64,000 nucleotides of DNA, from contig CM036617.1 of assembly GCA_020746105.1 (NCBI GenBank), positions 139,279,845 to 139,343,844 of the forward strand, in the 5' to 3' direction. The notes beneath the pieces are model-generated. The model was not told where the DNA came from. It was given only the letters and a program-made list of their open reading frames with translations, and ran no database searches. Each line of letters starts with the position of its first letter. The stretch's first letter is position 1. Shown piece by piece: positions 1 to 12,428 of the stretch. The DNA is from Trogon surrucura. Its lineage: Eukaryota; Chordata; Aves; Trogoniformes; Trogonidae. Both the position numbers and the translations under genes were made by a program.

Positions 1-1892
1 GCTGCCCATCTTTGTGCAGTCTCATCTGATGCAGGAGGCAAAGCGTGTTGTGCTTGTGACGGTGCTCCTGAGAGGCCTCACGGAATTGAGTCAGCGCTCA
101 GTTGTGCAGGTCTTCTTTTCTGGTGCCTGCAGGAAAGCTTAACTAAGTAGCACCATTAAACTTCAAGTAGTAGTTATCATTCCTTCTGTGAGAGGTGTCT
201 CAAGAAGATCTGTCTTGATAGGCAGGCACACAAACAACGACGACAGCTTGTCAGTGGGTTTATTTTGAAGCAGTTTGGAGTAAGAGATTAGCAAATGGCT
301 GTCTGACTGCTTTGCGGTAGAGCTCCTTGCTTAGTTAGTTTTATCAAGGTACAAGTAGTGCCACTCGGGGAGGCTGGAGTGGCTTGGTACACATGATGTC
401 ACGGTGAAAGGAAATAAATTTCTGCTTGCTGACTGATAGCTAACCTGCCCTGAGAATAGATAGGAGCCATAACACGTGACCAAAAAATAATAATGTTGTG
501 TAATTTAAAAAGAAAAGTCTAAAAGAATTTTAAATAACATTTGCATGTTTTGGTAGTTAGTTTAAGAAACTCAAACATCTTGGCTAAAGAACATTTTTCC
601 CCTTAGTATTACTCTGATATTGAAAAAATTTCCTACTATAGATTGATAGAAACACTCAAAAGTTTTCAAAGTATTTGTGAGCTGATAGTCTGCAAGTCTC
701 TTCTGTGTGGGTTATTAAAGTGTTTCTGTATTTCTGTCACTTTTTAAAAATTACATACATATATCTTCAGCTAGGTGAGATGCCTGGAAGAAACATATTC
801 TTGCACTTGAGAGCAGAAATATTTCCATTATTGGAATAATAGGTTTTGACAACTCTGAAATATTTCTGAAAGAATCTTTAGAGGTGAAGCCTGTCTAATT
901 TTGTGAAAACACTTGTGGTGAAGTATGGTTTTTTGTTTCGAAGACTGGAGTAATAATATGTGATTGAAATACATTCAACCAGTCCTCATCTCGTAGTCCC
1001 AGCAGCAGAGTAAGTTTGACCATTTTTCTCTCCAGGGAGAAGGGAGAAAAGAGATCCGATTGCTCTAGTAACTGGAGGACTCCACTACACCTTTCTCAGC
1101 TCCCGTTCTTTCTTTTTCTTGTTTTGAGCAATTCAGCTCATGTGACTTTGGCAAGGGCCACAATGCAGAGGAAGAGTGACTTATCTGACTTTGGCAACAA
1201 AGAATTATATTAGAGAAATAGAATTCAGATTTTAGTAATGGCATTTTACAAAATTTCCTGGAATAGTTCATTTTTGGAAGTAACCAACCATAATAGGACA
1301 ATGTCGTAACAGTGTGAAAAGATTGTACCAACTTACTTCTTTCTTTAAATTAGTTCCACTAAGCCAATACAGGTGTGTGGGTCATATGAGTCTATGACTC
1401 TTCATGGTTTGAGGATGTTTGTTTTAGCTTAAATTCATACCTTCAGCTAACCTGAAGTAAGGCTTATCAAGCTGGAGTAAACGTTCACACAATATTTCCC
1501 CTTTTAGTTCTATATTAACTTGTTATTAGAAAAGTCCATTAAACATGTGAAGATTTCTTGTGTAGCGGAGGCTGTGTTGTGCCAAATGCTCTTCAGCAGT
1601 GAAAGAAAATGGGAGGTACAATAAATATTATTTTTAACTTGCTGCCTATCTGAAAGTTGTTATGTATTTTGACACCTGATTGATGGGCATGTTCTGCCAG
1701 ACCTTACCAGTTTTCTGTCACAGGGTTTATTGGAATTGACACACTTTGATGAAAGAGTTTCTTTGTTTTTCTCCTGGAAAATTTCTAGCAGAGTCTAGCT
1801 TTGCCCAGTGCTATGTGCTCGTTATTCTCACCCAGGCCCTTGTTTAATCTGATTTTGCCTGTTTTGTTGTTCTTTTTTTTTTTCAAATACAG
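1..1892 (+). other. PARVB intron (partial), no exon seen
   Basis: The interval is AT-rich sequence upstream of the first visible PARVB exon. The preceding CH1 exon would encode a DWIN-like helix and a LYDGQVL-like motif, and neither appears here in any frame. The short open frames lack any family resemblance. I therefore read it as the 3' part of an intron, ending in a polypyrimidine tract (1871-1883) and AG at 1891-1892. Confidence 0.75.
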
Positions 1893-2033
1893 AAAAATTG
1901 GCTGACCGTAAACTGAACGTGGCAGAAGTGACGCAATCTGAAATTGGTCAGAAACAAAAGTTGCAGACAGTCCTGGAAGCTGTCCATGATTTACTCCGAC
2001 CCCACGGCTGGACAATCAAGTGGAACGTAGACT
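1893..2033 (+). CDS. PARVB: PARVB coding exon: CH1 middle
   Basis: The exon is 141 bp, with acceptor AG at 1891-1892 after a T-rich tract and donor GTAAGG at 2034. It enters with two bases of a split codon and leaves with one base (T, completed to Ser by the next exon). The translation reads KLADRKLNVAEV, then TQSEIGQKQKLQTVLEAVHD and LLRPHGWTIKWNVD, which is typical parvin CH1 sequence. Its length equals that of the matching PARVG exon at 39,771-39,911. Confidence 0.95.
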
Positions 2034-3420
2034 GTAAGGACTCTTATACTTTCTGTCTCAGCTTCACAGGCAAGGAGGACATGATCATCAATAGATTGAT
2101 CATATTCTCTGTGATACAGTGTGTTATTTTTAAATTATATATTTGCGTGGAGTGTTCTACCACATCCATGTATGGATTGTAACTGGTACCTTCTTCTGTG
2201 GTCTTTTGTTTAAGGACAGATGTACACAGCCGTGGGATAACTGGAGTACTTTGTTCCTTTAAGGATATTCTTTCAATAGAAGTTTTTTGATTCCTGAATT
2301 TGAGTCCCTACCGATATGAGAAATGTGTTAGTTATTCAAGTATCAGAAGGTGGTCTAATCCTTCAGGTCACCACAATGGATCTTGCTGGAGAATGCACCT
2401 TTTTGACAGGCTAAGTAGAAACGTGAGGCCACATCTGGAATATTGTGTCCAGTTCTGGGCCCCTCAGCTCAAGACAGACAGGGAACTGCTTGAGAGAGTC
2501 CAGTGCAGAACCACAAAGATGGTCAAGGGAGTGGAGCATCTCCCTTATGAGGAAAGGCTGGAGGAGCTGGGTCTCTTTAGCTTGGAGAAGAGGAGGCTGA
2601 GGGGTGACCTCATTAATGGTTATAAATATGTCAAGGGGGAATGTCAGGAAGATGGAGCCAGGCTCTTTTCAGCGGCGTCCACTGACAAGACAAGGGGCAA
2701 TGGGTGGAAGCTGGAACACAGGAGGTTCCATAAAAATATGCGGAAAAACTTTTTTACTGTGAGGGTGGCCGAGCACTGGAACAGGCTGCCCAGGGAGGTT
2801 GTGGAATCTCCTTCTCTTGAGACATTCAAAACCCGCCTGGACGCGTTCCTGTGCACTCTACTGTAGGTGATCCTGCTCCGGCAGGGGGGTTGGACTAGAT
2901 GATCTTTAAGGTCCCTTCCAACCTTTAACATTCTGTGATTCTGTGATTCTGTGATTCTTTATTCAAGCGTGGCCTGTTAAAATCTGAAAGTGAGAATGGA
3001 ATTTGAGAAGTCCCTTAATCTAGGTAGTAGGTGTGGTTCATCACTTACAGCTGGGAAGGCTTGTCTTAACACTTTGGAAGTCTGCTAACAATATATTTCT
3101 TCAGTATTCTCCAGTACAGTGGAAGGCAGTGATTGAGTCTGTCTGTCTTCATTGACTAGAGAGGGAGCTGAAGCCTTTGGTCTCTTAAGTTAGGCATGTA
3201 GCTTAAAGGGATGGTTGAATCTAGGCTTTGCTACCTGTAAAATTTAATTGTAGGCAGTATTAATTTAGGAAAGAGAGGAAGAATGTTCTGTGAAGAAGAA
3301 TAAAAATCAAACAGACTGTGTTCTCCAAAGGCATTTTTCACTGTCTTTTTCCCAGAGCTGTTCGTTTAAAGTAGGGCCTGAGTAGTCTTTTATTTGTTTC
3401 ATTTTCCTTGTTCTCCGCAG
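2034..3420 (+). other. PARVB intron containing a CR1 fragment
   Basis: This GT-AG intron separates the 141 bp and 116 bp CH1 exons. It carries a plus-strand CR1 copy near 2410-2957. The rest is unremarkable AT-rich sequence with a pyrimidine tract before the CAG at 3418-3420. Confidence 0.9.
2410..2957 (+). mobile_element. CR1 LINE, 5'-truncated 3' end
   Basis: The end of CR1 ORF2 is open to its TAG stop: motifs include [34 protein letters not shown] and [19 protein letters not shown]. The CR1 3' UTR signature (CTGCTCCGGCAGGGGGGTTGG, then GACTAGATGATCTTTAAGG) follows. The copy ends in three ATTCTGTG octamers at 2930-2953. It is heavily 5'-truncated, as is usual for CR1, and lies in the sense orientation of a PARVB intron. 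The left border is approximate. The frame lacks the reverse transcriptase core, so the copy is immobile. Confidence 0.93.
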
Positions 3421-3536
3421 CAATCCATGGCAAGAATCTGATTGCCATTCTTCACCTCCTGGTAGCTTTGGCAATGCATTTCCGGGCTCCCATTCGACTG
3501 CCTGAACATGTGTCTGTACAAGTGGTAGTTGTACGG
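3421..3536 (+). CDS. PARVB: PARVB coding exon: CH1 C-terminal part
   Basis: The exon is 116 bp: acceptor CCGCAG at 3415-3420, donor GTGAGT at 3537. Two bases complete a Ser codon and 38 codons follow: IHGKNLIAILHLLVALAM then HFRAPIRLPEHVSVQVVVVR. This is the last helix region of the parvin CH1 domain. Length and phase match the PARVG exon at 40,343-40,458. Confidence 0.96.
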
Positions 3537-5829
3537 GTGAGTATCGACCCCTGAGAGAAACTGGTCGGAGCTATCATTGTTTATCACTCTGGTTTTGCAG
3601 TACTGGGTGGCTCCCATCCAGTGCCCCCTCATCTCTTATCATGTAGAAAAGTCCCAGTTGTTTAGTGAGTCCCAAGCTGGGGAATGTATTTTCGGTGTGA
3701 TCCTGTGAACATCATATTTTTAATATGTTTGGCACCACCATTTGCTACTGTGATATTGAGCAAAAAACATATCGGAAAAGAAAGAATTGTGTGTGTAATT
3801 TCTGACGATTTAATAAATGGGTTTTGCTATACTTTGTTTTATTTTTGAGAATTCACTGAAACACAAAGAGCACAGAAAAGCGTTTCAGCACATAGAATCT
3901 CCCTAGTCTGGGAAGTCTGTTACTGACGTCGTTTTTTCCCAGTGACTTATTATGCAGACTTAGACATGTTGTTTTCCTTGGCCTGCTAATAGACTTTCAT
4001 CATTTCTTTCACAGCCTTTTGTTTTTGTTAGCTTTCCTTAGATATGGAGACCTGACTCGAGGAACCCTGACTTCTTCCCTTCTGCCCTAGATAGTGCTCT
4101 AGTTATTCCTTTTTCTGCTTGGTGTTGGCCGTTTATTTTAACTCTGCAAAGACTCTGCTTTCGGTGCATATGTACTCTTACTTTTTATCTCACCTCCTAT
4201 CCCAGCTGAAGCGCGTGTAACAGTAAAGCCTGCCAACCCATCTTTTCTCACCAGCTGTTGAAACGCCAGGCAGAGCTGTTCCAGCTGGCACTCTGGCCAT
4301 GCCGTGACTGTTTGCTGTGGTGCTCAGCGCTGTCCTTGCAGGGCAGGCTCAGCTGCTGCATGCCATTTGCTGTTAGAGCCGTCGGGCTGTGGTAGGTTTC
4401 CTTTCAGGAACAAAGAAGATAAAGTGATCTCAGACTCTGTTTTGTGAATGTGGATCCCCTTACAAGATGCAGTTGTATGGTGGTTGATTAAGCGAGCCTC
4501 GTTTTGCTTTATATTTAAATAATGGCGTTTTCCAGGCTGCCTCCCTGAATGCTCTAGAGGTAAATGGTGTGGTAGTAAATGATGAATACTCCCTGGCTCA
4601 CAGTAAATGTATGTATTATCTTTAAGAAGTGCTTCTGAACTGCTTTCAGGCTGCTGTAGTTCTTTCATTTTGAGAAGAGTTATTAGCATGAACGTACAGA
4701 GGAGACTAATTTCTTTTGACTGTCTTGTAAAGGGGAGGAGGAAAATGTAAATACAAGGTGGTCAGTGGTCCTCTGATGCTAGAAATCTCCTTCTGCCCAG
4801 TACAGTGAAATGTCTTCTGTAACTGATATCAGAAAAAAAACTTAAAGAGATAAAGGCTCACTTTCCTTGTCCTTACTTAGTTCAAGCCTCAGGACCCTTC
4901 ACCTCTGTAGCAGAGGGAAGGCTGTGGAGGTGTTTCAATATCTTTTCTCCTTGGAGGGATATAGAGAAGACACCTATTGAAAGTGTCTGGTTCACCAGAG
5001 TCCCTGCGTCTTGAGACCAGGCAAGGCTGAGGTGAAGACAGCATGAGATAAAAGCTGTCAGAAACTAGGGAAAGAGAGAGAGCAATGCCTGTGTCCCTAC
5101 AGAAGTGCCCAAAGGTGTCAAATCAATGGTACAAGGAGAGTTAATTTAAGCTTGAGAGGCCGTACGCTCTTGCTCTTGAACCTAGAGCCTGGAGTCCTGG
5201 AGACAGTTATGGCAGCTGCTGGCTGTGAGCCTACCTCAGCTGGCCCCATGCAAGAGGAGGCTTGTTTCAGCGCCCCTATCCCACTGCTAGGCAAAGCTTG
5301 CAACTCTGCAGCTCTGTTTATTTAAATGAAAAGCAAAGCACAGTATAAACTGAGGCATGTTTCTTCTGGAACAGTAACTTTTGCCTTATAGTTTAGTAAA
5401 CTGAATTTTTGTAGTTCAGCATCCATAATCTGGTCTAAAAATACGTGATAGTTCAGTAACACAGATTTCTTTAAATGGACTTTATTTAGCCTTTGTTATA
5501 CTATGGCAAACAGAAGAATGGTCATGGTGTTGATATTGTTTCTGATCCAGGTAAGAACTACAAAGATTATTATTGTAATTATCCATTTCTTATTAATAAT
5601 ATTTTACTACAGTTCACAATAATGGTTAGGGTTCTGTCAACCTAGATCGCTATTAACATGAGATGTCTGCTCTGAGAGGTTTTAGTTTAAATGCCTCTTC
5701 TTGCCTGAATATGCATTTAAGGGGATTAATCAACAGTTTAAGTGACTTCTTTGTAAGCTTTGCAGAACTGACCCCGCAGCAAGAACACCTTGCAAGATGT
5801 TGTGGGAGTATTGTGCAAGAATGCACCCA

Positions 5830-5880
5830 CACTAAAATTTTCAGAACACTAAAATTTTCAGAATACTAAAATTTTCAGAA
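5830..5880. repeat. 17 bp tandem repeat, three copies
   Basis: The unit CACTAAAATTTTCAGAA occurs at 5830-5846 and 5847-5863, and again with one change (TACT at its start) at 5864-5880. The first two copies are identical, which suggests a recent local slippage or duplication. It lies within a PARVB intron. Confidence 0.97.
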
Positions 5881-7424
5881 TTAAGTCTCACTTTTATGGG
5901 TGACTTTGACACTTAGGATTATCAACTTTTTTGAGCTGTCCTCACACTGTGCAGATGCATGAGGTGCTTCTTGCCCAGAAGGGCTCTGCTTACACCGTGA
6001 AAATGAGGGAGTCGTACTGGTTTAGCAAGTTACTGCTTAGCCAAGTGTGTACATTTCCATAGCCCATCCCAGAGCAGTGCAGAACAACTTACTAGCTTGT
6101 GAAAATGTCGTGGGCTTTTTCTTCCTTAAGTTTTAGTGTCCTGCTCCATAAAATGAGATACCATGACAGCACTGTGTTGCATGGAAAGTATTTCTCAAAA
6201 TTTCCGCAAATTGATGTCTGTTCTGCGCTTTCCATAAATTCTGTGCTTTCCTTAAATTCTGCCCTTTCTTTGACATCTTGACGTGACAAATTGAGACTTT
6301 CCTAAGGTGCTGTATTTCCTCAGGCGCTGCATTTTTTTCCTAATTAAAATTAGTTAATTTAGAGCCTAAAAAAAAGATATGTAGATAGATCTATATCTGT
6401 CAAACAGTATGCTATAATTTTTTGTCCTGAAAACCTCTGGGCATTTTGGATAGGACTTTTTGCTCTACCTTCCTTGGCAGGAAGAACCTTTACCTATCTA
6501 TCAGTCTGTCAGTATTACCTAAAGCTAATCCAGCAGAAAACCCCTTTATTTTATTTTGTAAAGGTATCCCCTCCCAAGAGTAGAGTTCCTGAAGCCTAGT
6601 TACTTTCAAATCTTTTTGAAATCAACCTTCACAGTTTGTTTTCTTGGTGGTTTTTGTGTGAAGTAGAGCATTTTGTAACCATAGCAATACTTGTCCAAGT
6701 TACACTTGAAGCGTCCTAGCAGAGCAAGGGCTTAGGTGGAGTAGCTATTAACAAGATCTTAATTAGAAGACCCAAGTGCTGAATTAGAGCCTAAGATGAT
6801 ACATGTTTTAAACAATGCTGGTGTCACTCAGCATGTGCCTGTCATTCCAGTGCTCCTCAGTGAGGGCAAGGAGGAGAGAAAGTTTGTGATTTCAGTGCAT
6901 ACTTCCAGTGAGAACGGAAAATCCTGATTTTTTTCGTACAGCTGACTACTGCCTGATATTTGAAATGTAAACTTGCATGTTAAAGAAATACCTTTCTTCA
7001 GGAAAACAAAAACATCCTCAGAAATAAGTGTAAAAATTGTTCTTAAGGCTCACGGTGTTGGTTATTTTGGTAAGGCTCAGGAATCCCTGTCTTTTGCACT
7101 TAGGCTTTCCTCATTCTCATTTTTAAAATTGCAGCATGTCCCACTTTGGTGGTGCTGGGAGATCTGAGGTATTTTTACAGTCATTCCCATGTAATCTGAG
7201 TTGCTGACTGAAAGGGCAGACGCAAGGCAGGATAGAGCATAAGTGTGTCTGTGGCTGTGGTGCAAGGAATCCAAGTTTTAGGAAAGAAGGATATTTGCTT
7301 TCAGATTGAGAGGCTTTCTCTGTGGGCAGCATGCTCGGCTGCCTTGGAGGGGGCTACGAAAAAATGTTGCCATTTCCTTCTATTGGCGTGTCAGTGTTGG
7401 CATCTATTTGTGGGTGTGAAGAAG

Positions 7425-7873
7425 GACAGTGAAGCTGGAGAAGGGTCTAGAGAAGAAGTCTTATGAGGGGCAACCGACAGAACTGAGGCTATTTAGACTG
7501 GAGAAAAGGAGGCTGAGGGAAGACCACATTGCTTTCTACAGCTACCTGAAAGGAGGGTGTAGTCAGGTGGGGATCGGTCTCTTCTCTCAAGTAACAAGCG
7601 ACAGAAGAAGAGGAAATGACATCAAGTTGCACCATAGGAGGTTTGGATTGGGTATTAGGAAAAATTTCTTCCTGGGAAGGGTTGTCAAGCACTAGAACAG
7701 GCTGCCCAGGGAAGTGGTGGAGTCGCCATCCCTGGAGGTATTTAAAAGACATGTAGATGTGGTGCTTAGGGACGTGGTTTAAGTGGTGGACTTGGCAGTG
7801 CTAGGTTAATGGTTGGACTTGATGATCTTAAAGGTCTTTTCCAACCTAAGCAATTCTAGGATTCTACGATTTC
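7425..7873 (+). mobile_element. CR1 LINE fragment, second tail type
   Basis: The segment carries the end of a CR1 ORF2 ([20 protein letters not shown], a [15 protein letters not shown]-like stretch) and then a non-coding tail with TGGACTTGGCAGTGCTAGG, TTGGACTTGATGATCTTAAA and CAATTCTAGGATTCTACGAT. The ORF is broken by a TAG after VVKH near 7694. The tail differs from the octamer-tailed copies at 2.4 and 14.3 kb, so a different CR1 subfamily is implied. Borders are approximate. Confidence 0.9.
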
Positions 7874-9333
7874 ATTCCTATTTCTTATCAGGTGGTTGGA
7901 GGCATTATTCCCTAGTCACCACTTACTGAGTTACTGTTCACAGTTTATAGCGTCTTCTCCCTGGAGTATGTGGTGCCTGGAAGGTCCAGAAACCTTTGTT
8001 AATAAAGCAGAGATGTGATGGGATGAAATAAAGACAACATTGTTTTGTATGCAAGAAAACATTGCTCTGTCAGATGCTTCCTCGTTTTTCCATCCATGCT
8101 GTCATCCTGGCTTGTTTCCCCAAACCTTCTGGCGCCATTCCCGTGGCTCCCTCAGGGGAGCAGGATGAGATGTGTGCATGATAGGGAAGCGAGGGGCTGT
8201 GAAGACGTGGCCAGCTGGCGGCATGCAGCACAGGGCCCAGCTCAGGCACAGATCTCTAACAGCACAGGGGTGGTTTCCCTGCTTACCTGAGCAAGCAGCT
8301 TTATTAACCCTGCAGTAAGTCATTCTGACAGACCTGGTTCCTAGATGACTGCTGAGATTTGAACTTTTTGTGTCAGCTTTTTAAGCATAGAAGAGGGTGG
8401 AAAGAAGTTACTCCATTCAGGCATAAGGCCATAACCCTTGGTTTTGGAAGAGACCTGTAGAGATGTTAAAAGGTTGTGACTTGGGCAAAAGCACTTCCAG
8501 CCTCTGAGAGGCAGATACCATGTCTCCAGATCTCTGGAGAGCCTCAGAATCATTTGATGCCACCTCTGTCAGGGGCCTGTGTTTTAACAGAGACAAGGAA
8601 GCTGTTACAAAGCTGTTTTGAAACTGAGTCTCAGTGCAGGCTAACTCTCTCTTGGGTAGGAGACTCCTTATTCATGCAGAAAATTAGCCCACGGAGAGAA
8701 AACCCGGTAACAGGAAAATACTATCCGTTATGAAATCACCACTTGAGCTTTTTGTGCTCTCTACATTTCTTTGGCGGACGTGTTCCTGACAGGCATGTGG
8801 CTGGTGGCCTCAGTAACATGCTTGCTCTAGGAGAGCTGCCCTTGTGCCTGGAGAGCTTTGCCAACACACCGGAGCCCTGGCTTGGAGCAGCCATCTGTGT
8901 TATTTCAGGCCCAGACCTCTCCGGAGAGCCAGGCTGCCACCTGTGTCAAGCTATTGGTTCACACCGTGACATGAATAAGTGCCCTTGGGGAATTTAAGAC
9001 AGGGCTGACAAACTCTCTCTAATTTGTGTTCCAGGCATGATGTTGACTCTAGTCTCAGGAGGAGAATTGTTAGCAAGTTTGTTGGCTGCTAACATACATA
9101 TATATATATATGTAATTTCCTAAACATCCATTTGGCTGTCAGCCTGACAAATGCCACTGTTCTCTGAGTGAACCCTCCTGTCTCAGCTGTTTCACCTCCA
9201 CGAAACTTAGTGAGCACACTTTTATGCAGTTTTCTCCTCTGGGATCCTGAAAGGTGCTGAGTGCTGCAGAGCCCCTAATGATCTTCTCCTTTACCGATGT
9301 CGTCTCAGTTTCTAACCCCATCTTCCTTTCCAG

Positions 9334-9392
9334 AAACGCGAAGGCCTCCTTCAGACCACTCATGTTACAGAGGAGCTGACAACTACGACAGA
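9334..9392 (+). CDS. PARVB: PARVB coding exon: inter-CH linker, first part
   Basis: The exon is 59 bp, with acceptor TTTCCAG and donor GTAAGC at 9393. It encodes KREGLLQTTHVTEELTTTT plus two bases (GA) of a Glu codon that the 20 bp microexon completes. It starts in phase 0. The residues are the variable linker between CH1 and CH2. Confidence 0.94.
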
Positions 9393-11062
9393 GTAAGCAC
9401 AAAACACTTCAGCTTTGGAGCGTGTCTGTGGTGCATGATGTGAGACCATTTACAAAGGCAAAAGAGAGACTTAATGTTGCCCCTGCTAAATTAACAAAAT
9501 CCCTTAATGTGGTGCTTTTTTACTTAGAAATAATTTGGTTTCTGGAAATATGTTACAAAGGAGAATATTGTCGTCTTGATGTTCTTGTGTTACAGAAGCT
9601 TTTAACTGAACGATTCATTGAATGTGACCTTTGTGGGCCTTTTTTCCTCCCCTTTTTTCCTCCTGGAGATAGCCATATATAACTAATTTCTGCCCACTGC
9701 TGTTGCCTCTCTCAAGTGAAGGGCCAATGTAGAAATTTTTTGGAAGAATTAGTCTGAGGAAAGGCAATTCTTTGAAATACCTCTCAAAACTGAAGTGATA
9801 CCCTGTTAAAATTGTGAGAAGATCTCTGTTTTCAGTAATACCTCAGAAGAAGAGCTCAGCAAAACTAAATTAAATAAATAAACCTCTTCCTTCTCCAGTT
9901 TTTTACAGTTTTGCTTTATGTTTTAACAGTCATAAGGAGAAAGCTAGACATGCACTTTGGCTGCAACTAAAAGCTGAGCTTTTTCTTCACGTGGCCTGAA
10001 GGCAACTCTCCTAAGAGGGGCTTACATGAGCTCTCCTTCAGTTTATCTGTGTATTGGCTCCCTGTAGAGTTGGCTGAGTTTTCCACGACTTTGAAGATAA
10101 ATGAAGTACCATGTGGCTAGCTCAGTGGGGAAGATCCTTCAGATGGAAACGCTCAAAAATGAGATCATAACATGTCTGCGTGGACATTAAAGATCTCATA
10201 GTGTTTTTTGTAGGATCAGAGCTCTGCCGCAAGTTCGCGGGCCAGAATTCCTCCCCTCACTCGTGTGCTCTTGAACAACGTAGTTAGCTTGTCCTCTCCC
10301 TCAGATGTGGTTTGTAAGATGTAATCTGTGGAGCGGCGTTTAAGCATTTTTTAGCGAGAAAGATGTTTGCAGATTTGCATGTGTTTATACTTGTATTTTA
10401 TTAAGTTATTTAATATTACGCAGTATTAAGAGGTTTGCTGGTTAGCGTGTTGCATACCCAGATATAAGCATAGCTATGGAAAATGCAACTATCAGCAGAA
10501 TCCAACATTCGTTGAATACTTTCAGATTCCTCTCTGCAAATCAGGACCTGATTCGCAGCTGATAAACATCTATGTATGTCTGCTGATGTCACTGGTAGTG
10601 CGTATAATTCATATGTGGCAGTTTCATTTACATAATATCCAGATATGATGTATGTTTTCTTTCTTCAGATTAAAGTGAGATAGATAGCCTGGCTCCTTCT
10701 GAGCTGAGTAGCGTAAGCATCTGATGGCTGTGTTTGTGGAAACTGTACTCAGAAGCACATTTGTTCATTCACCCTTCGTCATAGAAATAGTTACACATAA
10801 GAAATTGTAATTATGTGTAAAACATGATTGAGCATTTCCACTCATTTCAAATGTATCTCCCTGTCATCACTGGGGGTCTGCTGGGGACATTCCTGCAGCA
10901 GCACGTTGGGTCAGGTCTGTGACGAGCTCAGCCTCCTGACTCGACAGGAGTGGTTCGCCCTCGGCATCTTGTGGGAAAAGGCCCGTTAGGCCCGTGGTCT
11001 TTTCGCTTCAAAGTGATTTGTTCATGAACTAACTCAATCTTTTTGAATGCTCTGACTTGCAG
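9393..11062 (+). other. PARVB intron
   Basis: This 1.7 kb intron lies between the 59 bp linker exon and the microexon. No repeat family or additional exon is recognisable. Confidence 0.85.
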
Positions 11063-11082
11063 GATGATGATGGGAAGATTTG
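11063..11082 (+). CDS. PARVB: PARVB 20 bp microexon
   Basis: This exon of only 20 bp lies between acceptor TTGCAG (ending 11,062) and donor GTAAGT at 11,083. One base completes Glu, six codons give MMMGRF, and a final G is completed by AG of the next exon to Glu. Without it the flanking exons would join out of phase. It supplies the MMMGRF linker just before the CH2 N-terminal helix. It is too short for an open-frame search and was found by phase and family matching. Confidence 0.93.
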
Positions 11083-12366
11083 GTAAGTAACAAAGTTGAC
11101 TCTGATTTATTTTTTTTTTTTAAATTTATGTCAGGCACAGAAATCTTGTCTGTTTTCCTTCAGCAGATCAAGACAATGGATTGAGCAATTCCCTGGGGTT
11201 GGAATCTATTGTGGAGGCAGATTTTGTTCCTCCACACAGATGTGGAGCATAATGGGTAGAACCAGATCATCCAGTGTACTGCTTGTCCTCTTTAAACTGG
11301 TCTCTGTTGATTTGTTAGTAATGAATAGCAAAAATGCTGCACAGGACCATATTTCCTAGTAGTTGTTACTGGCTTTCAAGTAAAAAATCTGTGCAACCCC
11401 TAGCAAAAAGAGTTACACCTTCATAACGTGACCATTTAATTTGTATATAAATGAATACATGGAAATTACTGAAGCAAAGGTATGTGGTATGAGGTCTAAG
11501 CAAGCTGTTTATTTGTCCACTTTCAGCAGCGTTGAACTTCAAAAAACTGTTAAAAACTATGTTGAAAATTTTAACGGCTTACAAACTTGCACACTTTTCC
11601 AGCATTTTTCAGACTGTTGTGTTTTTTTTAATGCAACTGCAATTGGTTAGATTTCTAATCTTTTTTCTTGTTTTACCTCATGTGGACAGTTGTTGTCTGA
11701 AAAGCTCAAGTGTTTGGAAAATTTAAGTCAGCCCAAAGCTGCCACAGTGTGAGATGTTGCATTTTAGTCAGTTCAGTAGATTTTTAGATTGGATTAGATA
11801 TCATTATACAGTGCTTTGGACATCTAGACATAATTTAAACCTTCATGCTGTGGGTAAGCCTTTCTCTTCATACACTGATGAATCAGATTTCACTCATATT
11901 CATATTTAAGCCTCACTGAAGTGAGTGATACTGATAATATTTTTAAATGAACCAAATTAATACCTGATTTTGACACTGAGTGGAGGATGCAACCATAGCT
12001 ATCACTGTAGCTGCATCAAAACCAGGTGATGTTTCACTGACTCATTGTTGAAGTTAGGACTGGGGCATAGCAAAAATTTTTGTTTTGTTTGAATTTTTCT
12101 TCCACCTACATATCTTGTGTACCAGTTAAGAATGTCAGAAAAGGGAAGTCAATGAATGTCATGTTTATTTTCAGTTACCTCTAAAATTCCCAGGACAGTT
12201 TACTCTGGAATTTAGTTAGACACCAAAATAGGATGATAGCTTTTAGCTGCATTCTCTGTTAATGTGGCTTTCTAGAAGGATCTTTAAGCTTGGGGCATAT
12301 AACTGTCTTCCCATACTTAGCCGTTGCAGGTGTATTCATTTTATTATTTTCTTTCTCTAAAACCAG
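11083..12366 (+). other. PARVB intron
   Basis: This 1.3 kb intron follows the microexon. It holds no recognisable repeat and no further exon. It ends CCAG before the CH2 N-terminal exon. Confidence 0.85.
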
Positions 12367-12428
12367 AGCGTGATGCCTTTGACACACTTTTTGATCACGC
12401 ACCAGACAAGCTCAGCGTAGTCAAAAAG
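12367..12428 (+). CDS. PARVB: PARVB coding exon: CH2 N-terminal helix
   Basis: The exon is 62 bp with donor GTAAAA at 12,429. Two bases complete Glu and 20 codons give RDAFDTLFDHAPDKLSVVKK. In parvins this helix precedes the CH2 core and contributes to the groove that binds paxillin LD motifs. Same length and phase as the PARVG exon at 46,111-46,172. Confidence 0.96.

Larger units (their letters stand above)
3537..9333 (+). other. Large PARVB intron
   Basis: This 5.8 kb intron lies between the CH1 and linker exons. It contains a 17 bp triplicated repeat near 5830, a plus-strand CR1 fragment at 7425-7873 and a short (TA)n run near 9098-9111. I see no exon-like conserved reading frame, and the scattered short open frames have no recognisable domain. 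Confidence 0.85.
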
